Below, one piece after another: positions 28,301 to 35,983 of a stretch of DNA of 64,000 nt. A program made the position numbers and the translations under genes. The stretch comes from Nostoc sp. XA010 (GTDB lineage Bacteria > Cyanobacteriota > Cyanobacteriia > Cyanobacteriales > Nostocaceae): positions 513,162-577,161 of the forward strand of contig NZ_JAIVFX010000002.1 in assembly GCF_020829625.1 (NCBI RefSeq), read 5' to 3'. The first letter of the stretch is position 1, and the number at the start of each line of letters is the position of its first letter. The notes beneath the pieces were generated by a model, which was not told where the DNA came from, ran no database searches, and was given only the letters and a program-made list of their open reading frames with translations.

Positions 28301-28731
28301 CATGCAGTTTGAAATTGGAGATTACTGAAACCTTGTTGATGGATAATTTTGAATTAGCTACCACTGTACTTTCCCAGTTAACAACGCTGAATGTCGAATT
28401 GCACATGGATGATTTTGGTACTGGCTATTCATCCTTGAATTATCTGCACCGCCTACCAATCAAAACCCTTAAAATTGACCGTTCTTTCGTCAGCAATATA
28501 GGTAGTCGAGGAGAAAATTTAGAAATTGTTCGAGCTATTGTGACATTAGCTCATAATTTAAATATGTCTGTAACAGCAGAAGGGATAGAAACTGTAGAGC
28601 AATTAGCCCAACTGAAGGCTTTACAATGTGATTATGGACAAGGGTATTTTTTCTTACCAGCTATGGAAGGTGCAGAAGTAGAAATACTACTTGCTACTAA
28701 CTTGTGTTACAAAAACTTTTTAAAGAGATAA
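25351..28731 (+). CDS. APC amino-acid permease fused to PAS, GGDEF and EAL domains
   Basis: The N-terminal 450 residues are an APC-superfamily amino-acid permease with about 12 membrane segments. Two further hydrophobic segments (about 463-520) lead to a PAS domain (about 535-640) and a coiled coil. Then come a GGDEF domain with an intact FGGDEF (about 767) and an EAL domain with intact FEALIRW (about 896) plus DDFGTGYSSL. So one polypeptide joins a transporter or transport-derived sensor to enzymes that make and break cyclic di-GMP. Stop-free over 1126 codons, so the fusion is real in this sequence. The likely reading is that amino-acid binding or transport tunes c-di-GMP. No signalling partner is adjacent. 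Confidence 0.92.
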   Translation: MLTKNPLQAEKNQRLVMPLPRTLSYLETWGFGLTGHVGWIGTAPIIHAALGPKAILVWLFGTIISFLLNLQVQSLGRHWPDVAGGTPNYTTRLLKNFPSLGRYVALGYFFSWAAAPALYAIILTDLIKVNFETLGISCPETFLKVLFTVIPFILAFSGTRALALLHLFFVFPAILLLLLFCFQGVVWSAFSTTSFKLILTSTDSLSFEEWAKWFFLASYSIYACETTSSFVADSRHPYKTLQFLTVAAWLIPAVFLGASWVLMCSAPNPTIDNAFLTLVTASKPFWGESAFFIVTLLITVSCFLSAATAVSNSPRILYQLALDDQLSPLFALVSPQGVLGPAILVTFLLSLLCLNLGNVPQLVTVAGTCYLVSVMGLHLGLWLCRGKPQVLWPWWSLSFFCIEAVVLIVGGLAWNWRDFLVGLLLPIILMIGDVPLRRLNLEPLHLKWWRQNYNVRSSRNNQDFVVLQVIVLISLICITATSSWLLRDLLDKNYHNIHNSLLAILLVTLSVAGVAIACWTTLPQIVAIDNARKQAKSLFITTLDTVPDTVLVLDESGKICETNAASEELFQTTVQQLIGKNLNQLLICYRGKPEQWSIRSEQTLKINQGLRIVESTISQPFNSQLREYVVIIRDITKRKLVEKELVQYRHQLEQMVLERTVELIRVNQQLEQDIIKRQQAQEQLLHNSLHDGLTGLPNQRLFLERVQRAIEGTKEQNKYLFAVLFLDLDRFKVVNDSLGHLLGNQLLIEISHRLKSVLRLGDIVARFGGDEFTILIEEIEDISTAIQVAERIKKVLALPFQLNEHRVFTNASIGIALSKADYEQAAQILRDADMAMYCAKSLGKARYEVFDPKMHESASLLLELETALRNALLKQEEFCLNYQPIISLTTGKIIGFEALIRWHHPERGLISPEDFIPLAEETGMIVSIGQWVLYEACHQMHKWHKQFPSSLPLTMSVNFSGKQITQPDVFKQVKDILEQTGLKPCSLKLEITETLLMDNFELATTVLSQLTTLNVELHMDDFGTGYSSLNYLHRLPIKTLKIDRSFVSNIGSRGENLEIVRAIVTLAHNLNMSVTAEGIETVEQLAQLKALQCDYGQGYFFLPAMEGAEVEILLATNLCYKNFLKR

Positions 28732-28804
28732 AATCTTGGAATCAAATTCTGTTTAAAGAAACACCTTGTAAAATTGGGCGATTAAATTTACTTGATAGTC
28801 TACA

Positions 28805-29956
28805 TTAGTGTAGTGCTGGGTATAGCTGGAAATCCTCGGCGTTATTAAGTAACCCTTCTTCTTGCAAAAGTTCATTAATAAAAATATCGATTTTATCTCG
28901 ATTAATATTCTGCATGACTATAATGTGTGCCCAATCTTCAAAAACTGCTAACTGCCACTTTTTAATTAACGTTTGAGAAGGTTTTTGAAACACTACGGTA
29001 TTAGAAAATTTATTTAACATGCATGGATATTCTCTTATTTGAAGTTGTTGGAAAAGATATTGAGCATTCTCAATACAAGTATTTGCTTCTCTAGCTAATC
29101 CATCATAACCTCTTGTTTGCACTGCATACCAGAGAATTAGAGGAGTGTGGCCGTTTCTAGATCCTAGAATAGTTGTATCTGTTGAACCAATATATTCAAT
29201 TGCTGTTTCAACTTTTTCTACCCATTTTTTCTTCGTTAAAACTACACCACAAGGTAACGGAGAACCTATGAATTTAGCGGAAATTGCTATACTATCTATG
29301 GGTTTTTGAAAGTTAACTTGCGGTGCCCCATCTAAAAACGGTAATATTAATCCTGAAAGTGCAGCGTCACAATGAATGTAGTAATCTTTAATCTGATTGC
29401 GCTCTAAAATTTCTAGAACTTTGTCTAAGTTATCAATTGCACCTTTGACGGTAGTTCCAATATTTAAATTTATGATGGCTGGATAACTACGATTTTCGCT
29501 AAGTAGTTGTTCAAAATGGTCATAATCCATCTCTCCATTAATTTGCGAATTAACAACATTATGTTGGATACGGAATAATTTAGCTGCTTTGGGAATTGAG
29601 TAATGAGAATCTTGTGATGAGTAAAGAATACCATTCGGGTAGATTTCCCTTCCTAACAACATTCCATATAAATTACCTTCAGTTCCGCCAGCAGTAACAT
29701 AACCCCAAAACTGATCTTCTGCAATCTTATAGAGGTTAGCAAAAAAAGATAATACTTCTTGCTCAAACTTACGAGAATGAAGACCAAAATCTGGTTCTAC
29801 GTAAGGATCTCCAGCATTATTTAACAGATATTTAAAAAATTGTGCGATCGCACTATAATCACAACTTAAATTATATGGATACCCTGCATGAAACTGCGAT
29901 CGCTCTTCTATTTGCACCAAAAAATCTGCCAAGTCTTTAGCAACTTTATTTGACAT
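28805..29956 (-). CDS. Group II PLP decarboxylase (histidine decarboxylase-like), His of the HK motif missing
   Basis: The sequence follows PLP-dependent histidine decarboxylases: GYVTAGGTEGNLYG, SQDSHYSIPKAAKL (with the ring-stacking His), HCDAALSG (Asp that holds the PLP ring) and GSRNGHTPLILW. At the PLP lysine the family reads S-(G/A)-H-K; this protein reads SAKFIGSP, one residue shorter. So the His just before the Schiff-base Lys has been lost by deletion of one codon, with the frame kept. The rest appears intact at 383 residues. Activity is doubtful but not excluded. A single gene, facing the GGDEF/EAL gene. Confidence 0.85.
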   Translation of the reverse strand: MSNKVAKDLADFLVQIEERSQFHAGYPYNLSCDYSAIAQFFKYLLNNAGDPYVEPDFGLHSRKFEQEVLSFFANLYKIAEDQFWGYVTAGGTEGNLYGMLLGREIYPNGILYSSQDSHYSIPKAAKLFRIQHNVVNSQINGEMDYDHFEQLLSENRSYPAIINLNIGTTVKGAIDNLDKVLEILERNQIKDYYIHCDAALSGLILPFLDGAPQVNFQKPIDSIAISAKFIGSPLPCGVVLTKKKWVEKVETAIEYIGSTDTTILGSRNGHTPLILWYAVQTRGYDGLAREANTCIENAQYLFQQLQIREYPCMLNKFSNTVVFQKPSQTLIKKWQLAVFEDWAHIIVMQNINRDKIDIFINELLQEEGLLNNAEDFQLYPALH

Positions 29957-30167
29957 ATCTTTGTGTCTCTTGAATTTTAATTACCTTAATGGATGTTGTA
30001 GTCTAAAATCTAGGTATTAATCCATACCTTCATATTTTCTTAATAATCTCCCTATGCGGCTCTTAAATTAAGAACCATCCATAAAAATACTGAGGATACT
30101 TCAGTAACAATACCCATTTTTTTTGCTGAAATGTCTATTACACTTAGAACTTACGTACTGAAGAAAA

Positions 30168-30388
30168 TATAGCAATCCGATAGCGAAGCGGTAGCGAGTC
30201 AGACGCTCCTGCGTCGCTAACGCTGCGCTATCGAGCGTCTTTGATTTCTGAATCACTCGTAGAAATAAGGGACTGGGGACTGGGGACTGGGGACTGGGGA
30301 CTGGGGACTGGGGACTGGGGACTGGGGACTGGGAAGAAGGAATAAAGGTGTACTGAGTTTTGTTCAAAAATCAAATATGAGTCCTATA
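30168..30388. mobile_element. MITE-like element, family A, copy 3, with nested insertion
   Basis: The left end reads TATAGCAATCC, is then interrupted by about 60 bp (30179-30240, a GC-rich self-complementary sequence), and resumes at TTTGATTTCTGAATCACTCG. The right end reads ATATGAGTCCTATA. Removing the insert gives near identity to the reverse complement of copy 2. The body includes a long heptamer array. Confidence 0.75.
30269..30333. repeat. Heptamer array GGGGACT
   Basis: About nine tandem copies of GGGGACT within MITE-like copy 3. The equivalent array in copy 2 has about five copies in the opposite orientation, so the number varies between copies. Confidence 0.9.
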
Positions 30389-30526
30389 ACCATAATGTGT
30401 ATTACGCTAAATATCTATTTCAGGTGGTGACTGGAACCTGATTTAACGTAAATTCCACGGATGATGTAGTGTCTATCTAATTAGCTGAATTGAAAAGACT
30501 ATTAAGAGGTTTTACTAGGCAAAAAA

Positions 30527-30552
30527 TTCCCTCTCTGACGGGCGAGAGGGAA
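30527..30552 (-). terminator. Intrinsic terminator of ileS
   Basis: On the minus strand a 9-bp stem (TTCCCTCTC and GAGAGGGAA) is followed by a run of six T. It lies 53 bp past the ileS stop codon. Confidence 0.85.
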
Positions 30553-30604
30553 AAACTTGAACTGTTGAAGGTATGGAGAGGTTTGTTGAACTAACGTATA
30601 TTTA

Positions 30605-33541
30605 CTAGAACTTTCCGGCTAAGGCTGCAACGCATCGTTCGCAAATTAAGGGATGTTCTGCTGATTCTCCCACATGAGTAGAGTAGTTCCAACAGCGATC
30701 GCACTTTTGCCCATCTGCTTTCACCACACCAATTCCCCAATCTTCCGTCTGCGCTGTATATTCTAATCCTTGCAACCCTTCAGCAGAATCTAATAATTCC
30801 ACTTGGGAAGTCAGCAATAGATATCGCAGTTCGTCAATCCCGTTACCCTTAACCGGATTAAAGGCTTTGATAGCATCGCCTAACTGTTTGTGAGGGATAT
30901 GAATCAAAGCTTTGGCTTCCAGGGAAGAACCAATCATTTTTTCTATCCTGGCTTGTTCTAACACCTTGTTAACATCAGTGCGAAGTTGTCGCAGTGCTGA
31001 CCAAAATTCTGCTAAATCTGGATTACGCCATTTTTCCTCAACCTGCACCCAACCGGCTTCAAATACCGATTTATAAGGTGTTTTGTAGGGGAGATATTGC
31101 CAGATATCTTCGGCAGTGTGGGATAGTACTGGTGCGATCGCTCGTGCTAAATTATCTAAAGCTATTTTTAGCACCGTTTGACAACTGCGACGGCGGAAAG
31201 CATCCTTTGCACTGATGTACAGCCTATCTTTGGCAACATCTAAATAAAAGTTGGATAAATCCACCACGCAGAAATTCTGCACTGTTTGGAAGAAGCGGAA
31301 GAATTGGAAACTCTCAAAGGCAACGGTTACTTCTTCAAATACCTCGGTGATGCGGTGCAGCATATAACGGTCAAGTTCTGGCAATTCCTCGAAGGGAACT
31401 GTATCTTTTTCCGGGTCAAAATCATCCAAGCTACCCAACAAAAACCGCGCCGTATTGCGAATTTTGCCTCTAACATCATTCATCTGCTTGATGATGTTTT
31501 TGCCAATGCGGACATCGCCGGAGTAGTCTACCGATGATACCCACAATCGCAATACATCTGCACCGTAAGGCGGTTCTACTTTTTGATTTTTCCCGCCTTC
31601 AATGATTGTATTTGGGTCAACCACATTTCCTTCTGACTTACTCATCTTTCGCCCTTGTTCGTCCAAAGCGAAGCCGTGAGTTAGCACAGTTTTGTAAGGT
31701 GCAATGTCATTCACCGCTACACTGGTGAGCAAACTTGACTGGAACCAGCCGCGATGTTGGTCGGAACCTTCCAAATATATATCAGCAGGGTAGCGTAACT
31801 CGGGACGTTGTTGGACGACAGCCGCCCAAGATGAACCAGAATCAAACCATACATCCATTGTGTCTGTACCTCTGCGGTAAGACTTGCCATTTTGACGATA
31901 AGATTCGGGTAATAACTCCTCCACTGATAATTCCCACCAAGCATCGGAACCTTTTTCTGCAATAATTCCTTGAACGTGGTTGATAATTTCTTCATTCAGC
32001 AATGGTTCTCCCGTGGCTTCATCGTAGAAGACGGGAATGGGTACACCCCAACTCCGTTGACGAGAGATACACCAATCGGAACGTTCCGCGACCATTGGCG
32101 TGATCCGATTTTCACCTTGGGCTGGAATCCATTTTACAGTGGCGATCGCATGAAGTGCTTCTTCTCTAAATCCTTCTACAGAAGCAAACCATTGTTCAGT
32201 AGCGCGGAAAATCGTCGGCTTCTTCGTCCGCCAATCATAAGGATACTTGTGGGGATATGGTTCTTCTTTCAACAAAGAACCAGCCGCAGCCAATGCATCA
32301 ATCACCGCCTGATTCCCATCACCCAGCACATTCAACCCAGCAAACTGTCCCGCTTCTTCGGTAAAATTGCCATTGTCATCCACTGGTGCAAGGATGGGTA
32401 AACCGTAGCGTTGACCAACAATGTAATCTTCTTGACCATGACCGGGTGCAGTATGTACCAACCCAGTACCTGACTCAGTAGTAATGTAATCACCGCCCAC
32501 AACAATCGGACTTTCCCGGTCAAATAGAGGATGACGGTAAGTAGTATGTTCTAAATCATTCCCCTTAAAGGTGGCTTTTAGAGTTAACTCAAGTCCCAAG
32601 GTAGAAGATAAACGTTCTACTAAATCAGCAGCAACGATTAGGTATTTGAAATTACTTTGCGCCTGTCCTGCTGAAGGTGAAACTTCCACCACTGCATAAT
32701 TCAAATCTGCATTCACCGCTACAGCCAAATTCGCCGGAATCGTCCAAGGTGTAGTTGTCCAAATAGCCACACCCAAATCTGACAGATATTCCGCCAACAG
32801 TGGTTTTACAGCTTCCGCCAAACTTGTAACTGCAAAAGCTGCATAGATACTGCGGGAAACGTGACCTTCTGGATATTCCAACTCAGCTTCAGCCAAAGCG
32901 GTTTTAGAACTAGGACTCCAGTGGACTGGCTTCAAACCGCGATAGATATAGCCTTTTAAGAACATCTGACCAAATACGCCAATTTGAGCCGCTTCATAAG
33001 CCGGCTTCAGAGTTAAATAAGGGTGGTTCCAATCACCCCAAATACCGTAGCGTTGAAAATTTTGGCGCTGGTCGTTTACCGTAGTTAGAGCAAATTCTTC
33101 TGCTTTCTGCCGCAGTTGTAAAGATGTTAAGTTTTGCCGTTCTGCTGACTTCATATTCTGCAAAACTTTTAACTCAATTGGTAAACCGTGACAATCCCAA
33201 CCAGGAACGTAGCGAACTTTACGCCCTTGTAGCAGTTGGTAGCGATTAATAATATCTTTGAGAATTTTATTTAAGGCATGACCAATATGGAGTGAGCCAT
33301 TAGCGTAGGGAGGCCCATCGTGAAGTATAAATAATTCGCCAGGATTATTTTCGGAAAGGCGATCGTAAATTTTATTTTCTTCCCAAAATTTTTGGATTTC
33401 AGGCTCACGCTTGATGGCGTTTGCCCGCATATCAAAATTAGTCTTGGGTAGGTTTACAGTATCTTTGTAACTTCCTGATTCGGTCACAGTCTCATGCCTA
33501 GAATTAGGTGTGCAGGTTTTATTAATTATAGAAGATGACAT
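30605..33541 (-). CDS. ileS: Isoleucyl-tRNA synthetase
   Basis: Charges tRNA-Ile; essential for translation. Class I signatures are intact: HIGH as NGSLHIGHALNK and KMSKS as GRKMSKSEGN. The C-terminal zinc site CDRCWNYSTHVGESAEH...CERC is also present. About 978 residues from ATG 33541. Many homologues begin close to TESGSYKDTVNLPKTNF, so a GTG at 33487 is a plausible alternative start, and the first 18 residues here may not be translated. A terminator lies at 30527-30552. Confidence 0.96.
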   Translation of the reverse strand: MSSSIINKTCTPNSRHETVTESGSYKDTVNLPKTNFDMRANAIKREPEIQKFWEENKIYDRLSENNPGELFILHDGPPYANGSLHIGHALNKILKDIINRYQLLQGRKVRYVPGWDCHGLPIELKVLQNMKSAERQNLTSLQLRQKAEEFALTTVNDQRQNFQRYGIWGDWNHPYLTLKPAYEAAQIGVFGQMFLKGYIYRGLKPVHWSPSSKTALAEAELEYPEGHVSRSIYAAFAVTSLAEAVKPLLAEYLSDLGVAIWTTTPWTIPANLAVAVNADLNYAVVEVSPSAGQAQSNFKYLIVAADLVERLSSTLGLELTLKATFKGNDLEHTTYRHPLFDRESPIVVGGDYITTESGTGLVHTAPGHGQEDYIVGQRYGLPILAPVDDNGNFTEEAGQFAGLNVLGDGNQAVIDALAAAGSLLKEEPYPHKYPYDWRTKKPTIFRATEQWFASVEGFREEALHAIATVKWIPAQGENRITPMVAERSDWCISRQRSWGVPIPVFYDEATGEPLLNEEIINHVQGIIAEKGSDAWWELSVEELLPESYRQNGKSYRRGTDTMDVWFDSGSSWAAVVQQRPELRYPADIYLEGSDQHRGWFQSSLLTSVAVNDIAPYKTVLTHGFALDEQGRKMSKSEGNVVDPNTIIEGGKNQKVEPPYGADVLRLWVSSVDYSGDVRIGKNIIKQMNDVRGKIRNTARFLLGSLDDFDPEKDTVPFEELPELDRYMLHRITEVFEEVTVAFESFQFFRFFQTVQNFCVVDLSNFYLDVAKDRLYISAKDAFRRRSCQTVLKIALDNLARAIAPVLSHTAEDIWQYLPYKTPYKSVFEAGWVQVEEKWRNPDLAEFWSALRQLRTDVNKVLEQARIEKMIGSSLEAKALIHIPHKQLGDAIKAFNPVKGNGIDELRYLLLTSQVELLDSAEGLQGLEYTAQTEDWGIGVVKADGQKCDRCWNYSTHVGESAEHPLICERCVAALAGKF

Positions 33542-33605
33542 GAAAACCAAAATTTGCTATTTGAACGTGAGTTTGATAAATCTCTCCCTACTTTGAATTT
33601 TCCTT

Positions 33606-33666
33606 TAAGTCTCTCCCTCTCCGACTCGGAGAGGGACGGTTTTACGTAGTAAAATCAGGGAGAGGT
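33606..33666. repeat. Dispersed repeat, family E, copy 1
   Basis: A hairpin (TCCCTCTCCG and its complement, 33614-33636) is joined to GGTTTTACGTAGTAAAATC. A related copy in the other orientation lies at 63301-63340. It sits in the divergent region between ileS and the cNMP-domain gene. Confidence 0.6.
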
Positions 33667-33803
33667 TTCTAGGCAATTAGGAGACTAATCAGGAATTTTG
33701 CGGAGGTTGAGAGTTAATCAACAGAAAGTAGTATACTTTTGTGGGTTCGCGTAAAGCTATCTAAAAGTTTCGTCTAAAAACCAAAAATTTTGGGGTTGCT
33801 CTA

Positions 33804-34172
33804 ATGTTAAGTCCTGTAGTAACAGTCAGTATCTTTCAAAAACAACCCGACCCTCAAGCATTTTCAGCAGGTCAAGTCATCTTTGAAGAAGGACAGCCAG
33901 GCCAGCACATGTACGGGATTCTGGAAGGAACAGTAGATATATTAGTCAATGGCAAGGTTGTAGAAACCATTAATACAGGCGAAGTTTTTGGTGTTGGGGT
34001 ACTTGTAGGAGTAAAAAATAGAACTTACACAGCTATTGCCAAGGTGGACAGCAAACTTGCTTCTGTTGATGAGAAAAGGTTTCTCTTTGCCGTTCAAGAA
34101 ACACCCATGTTTGCACTACAGGTAATGAAAAGTTACTCAGAACGTCTAAGTCGCTTGCAGCGTATGCTGTGA
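33804..34172 (+). CDS. Stand-alone cyclic-nucleotide-binding-fold protein
   Basis: The 122 residues form one cNMP-binding beta-roll with no HTH or kinase domain. The start (FSAGQVIFEEGQPGQHMYGILEGTVDILV) is typical. In the phosphate-binding cassette, the family's FGE becomes FGV, so the conserved Glu is missing, while the Arg in NRTYTA is kept. Ligand binding is therefore uncertain. Such small proteins may signal to partners or have lost nucleotide binding. It is followed by a G-rich repeat and then a Lin0512 gene on the same strand. Confidence 0.82.
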   Translation: MLSPVVTVSIFQKQPDPQAFSAGQVIFEEGQPGQHMYGILEGTVDILVNGKVVETINTGEVFGVGVLVGVKNRTYTAIAKVDSKLASVDEKRFLFAVQETPMFALQVMKSYSERLSRLQRML

Positions 34173-34337
34173 GGTAGGAGGCAGGGGGCAGGGAGCAGGG
34201 GGATGCAATGAGCATGTCTGGTTCTCATTGCAGGACTCTAAGTGAAGGTTCTCGTAGCGATGGGATGTAGTATTACAAGTGAGCCTCCAGCCTTCTGGTT
34301 TTTTTGGAGAAAGGTGCAGAAATTACTGGAGGTAGCA

Positions 34338-34706
34338 ATGGTACGTAAACGGTTGATTATTGAGATGGGGATGGGAATAGATCAGCATGGACAAGAACCG
34401 ACAGTAGCAGCATCTAGGGCAGTACGAAATGCGATCGCTCATAATGCCTTACCTGGTGTTTGGGAAGTTGCTGGTTTGAGTCACCCCAATGAAATGATTA
34501 TAGAGGTTCAGGTAGCAGTTCCATACCCCGAACAAGTTAGAGAAGAAGAAGTACTCGCTGTACTACCATTTGGTCGGAAAACCCTCACCGTAGAATCTGG
34601 CGGGATGATCGTTCAAGGGCGGGCGATTCCTGAACTCAACGATAAAAATGACGAAATGTTGATTGCGATCGCAGCTGTTACAGTTCTTATCGAAGATGGT
34701 AGCTGA
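34338..34706 (+). CDS. Lin0512 family protein
   Basis: A small conserved family of unknown function; the N-terminus RLIIEMGMGIDQHGQ and the region VRNAIAHNALPG are characteristic. I start it at ATG 34338, four bases after GGAGGT, rather than at GTG 34242: the extra 32 residues upstream are not conserved-looking. About 122 residues. Possibly cotranscribed with the cNMP-fold gene 165 bp earlier, though G-rich repeat DNA separates them. Confidence 0.82.
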   Translation: MVRKRLIIEMGMGIDQHGQEPTVAASRAVRNAIAHNALPGVWEVAGLSHPNEMIIEVQVAVPYPEQVREEEVLAVLPFGRKTLTVESGGMIVQGRAIPELNDKNDEMLIAIAAVTVLIEDGS

Positions 34707-34933
34707 GGTAATTCTTCTATAAACAAATCATTAAATTGAAAGTTATAGAGTAAATCGCGCGATCGTTGAAAATTAAGTGACATACAGCAGTTTTCCAGTA
34801 GGACTCCATTTGTACAGACGCGATTTTTAATCGTTAAGTATATTTGCCGATTACTTTATCAAAAAGCCTCATTGCTTTATAAAAATACCTATTTAATTTA
34901 TCAAAATACTTAAATTGCTTTCTCAAAATGAGG

Positions 34934-35175
34934 TTTGACTTACTCAAACCCCAGTTTGCTTTCTCATTTTGGTGTTTTCCGCAAGCAAAAGCAGCTTTGA
35001 CTTACTCAAACCCCAGTTTGCTTTCTCATTTTGGTGTTTTCCGCAAGCAAAAGCAGCTTTGACTTACTCAAAAGCTGTGTTTGCTTTCTCAAACCCCAGT
35101 TTGCTTTCTCATTTCAGTGTTTTCCGCAAGCAAAAGCAGCTTTGACTTACTCAAACCCCAGTTTGCTTTCTCATT
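34934..35175. repeat. 62-bp tandem repeat, about 3.5 copies
   Basis: Units start at 34934, 34996, 35058 and 35141 with TTTGACTTACTCAAA and contain CCCCAGTTTGCTTTCTCA and CCGCAAGCAAAAGCAGC. Units 1 and 2 are 62 bp and appear identical. Unit 3 has 21 extra bases that duplicate an internal piece; unit 4 is partial. Degenerate forms of the short motif (CTTTATAAAAA, TTTATCAAAA, CTTTCTCAAAA) extend left to about 34858. No ORF crosses it. It sits 183 bp upstream of the hypothetical gene at 35358. Confidence 0.9.
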
Positions 35176-35357
35176 GTTAATTGTTGAAGTTTTACCCTAA
35201 AATTTTTATCTCTGTTTCCCTTAAACAATTTGCTCAAACTCTTTGTGTGGTTAAGTGATGCTCAAGTTAGTGGCTCTGCGCTAAAGTAAAAATATTGGGA
35301 TAAAAATCTCTGGCAGTAAGTTCAACTGAATCACTAATCTTTACCACTGCGGCGATA

Positions 35358-35696
35358 ATGTCTCAAGAGCATAACGAATCACTCCAAATTCAGGAGATCA
35401 CCAAACTAAAACCGAAACACTTTGCTGATTTAGTCAGATCAGCACAATTGGTTTTCGACCCCACAGCCGGAGTTTCGGGAAGACACATAACAGTTAACTG
35501 GGAACAATTCGGAATTCCCCGTGATGTGGCAGAAAATCTCAAATCACTTGGTCAGCAGTACCAATATGCATCTCCTCACATCCCTGTTGAAGACATTTGG
35601 AGTAAATTAACTCCAGAAACTCGTATTTGGTTCGTTGAAAATAAAGATAGGTTGTGGCAGCTTGAAGAAGCTTTCCCAGCCCTTGACGAAGATTAA
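35358..35696 (+). CDS. Conserved hypothetical protein, 112 residues
   Basis: An acidic, soluble protein that I do not place in a named family. It starts ATG at 35358. It has an N-terminal hydrophilic stretch, a central LVFDPTAGVSGRHITVNWEQFGIP, and an acidic end ALDED. No signal, membrane or metal motifs. A stable hairpin lies 35 bp after the stop. Confidence 0.72.
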   Translation: MSQEHNESLQIQEITKLKPKHFADLVRSAQLVFDPTAGVSGRHITVNWEQFGIPRDVAENLKSLGQQYQYASPHIPVEDIWSKLTPETRIWFVENKDRLWQLEEAFPALDED

Positions 35697-35730
35697 ACGG
35701 CTGAATCATTGAAAGAATATAAATTATTTG

Positions 35731-35758
35731 TAGGGGCACAACGATCATTGTGCCCCTA
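35731..35758. terminator. Inverted repeat after the 112-residue gene
   Basis: An 11-bp perfect stem, TAGGGGCACAA with its complement, closes a 6-base loop. It lacks a T run, so it may be a dispersed repeat used as a terminator. Confidence 0.5.
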
Positions 35759-35831
35759 TCCTCTCTCTATAGGCATTTTTGTTTAAATGCAACACGCGCT
35801 AAATTTAGACCTAGTAGGGCAAGGCGGAAGG

Positions 35832-35858
35832 CAAAAGTCAAAAGTCAAAAGTCAAAAT
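35832..35858. repeat. Heptamer array AAAAGTC
   Basis: Three tandem copies of AAAAGTC, another heptamer family common in filamentous cyanobacteria. Confidence 0.75.
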
Positions 35859-35983
35859 GAATACAGCGTAAGAGTTTTATTGATTTGGAATGGTGGTTTA
35901 TTTACGCCGCGCTGTACTAGTTGTTTGATGCGATCGCCCTAACTTAAGTACATAAGTTAAATTAATAAAAAAGCCCATTATAG

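Noticed and set aside
30101..30367. Minus-strand ORF with repeated SPVPSPQ
   Set aside because: It is only the translation of the heptamer array inside a MITE-like element.
34242..34337. Upstream extension of the Lin0512 protein
   Set aside because: The extra residues are not conserved-looking, and a ribosome site directly precedes the ATG at 34338.
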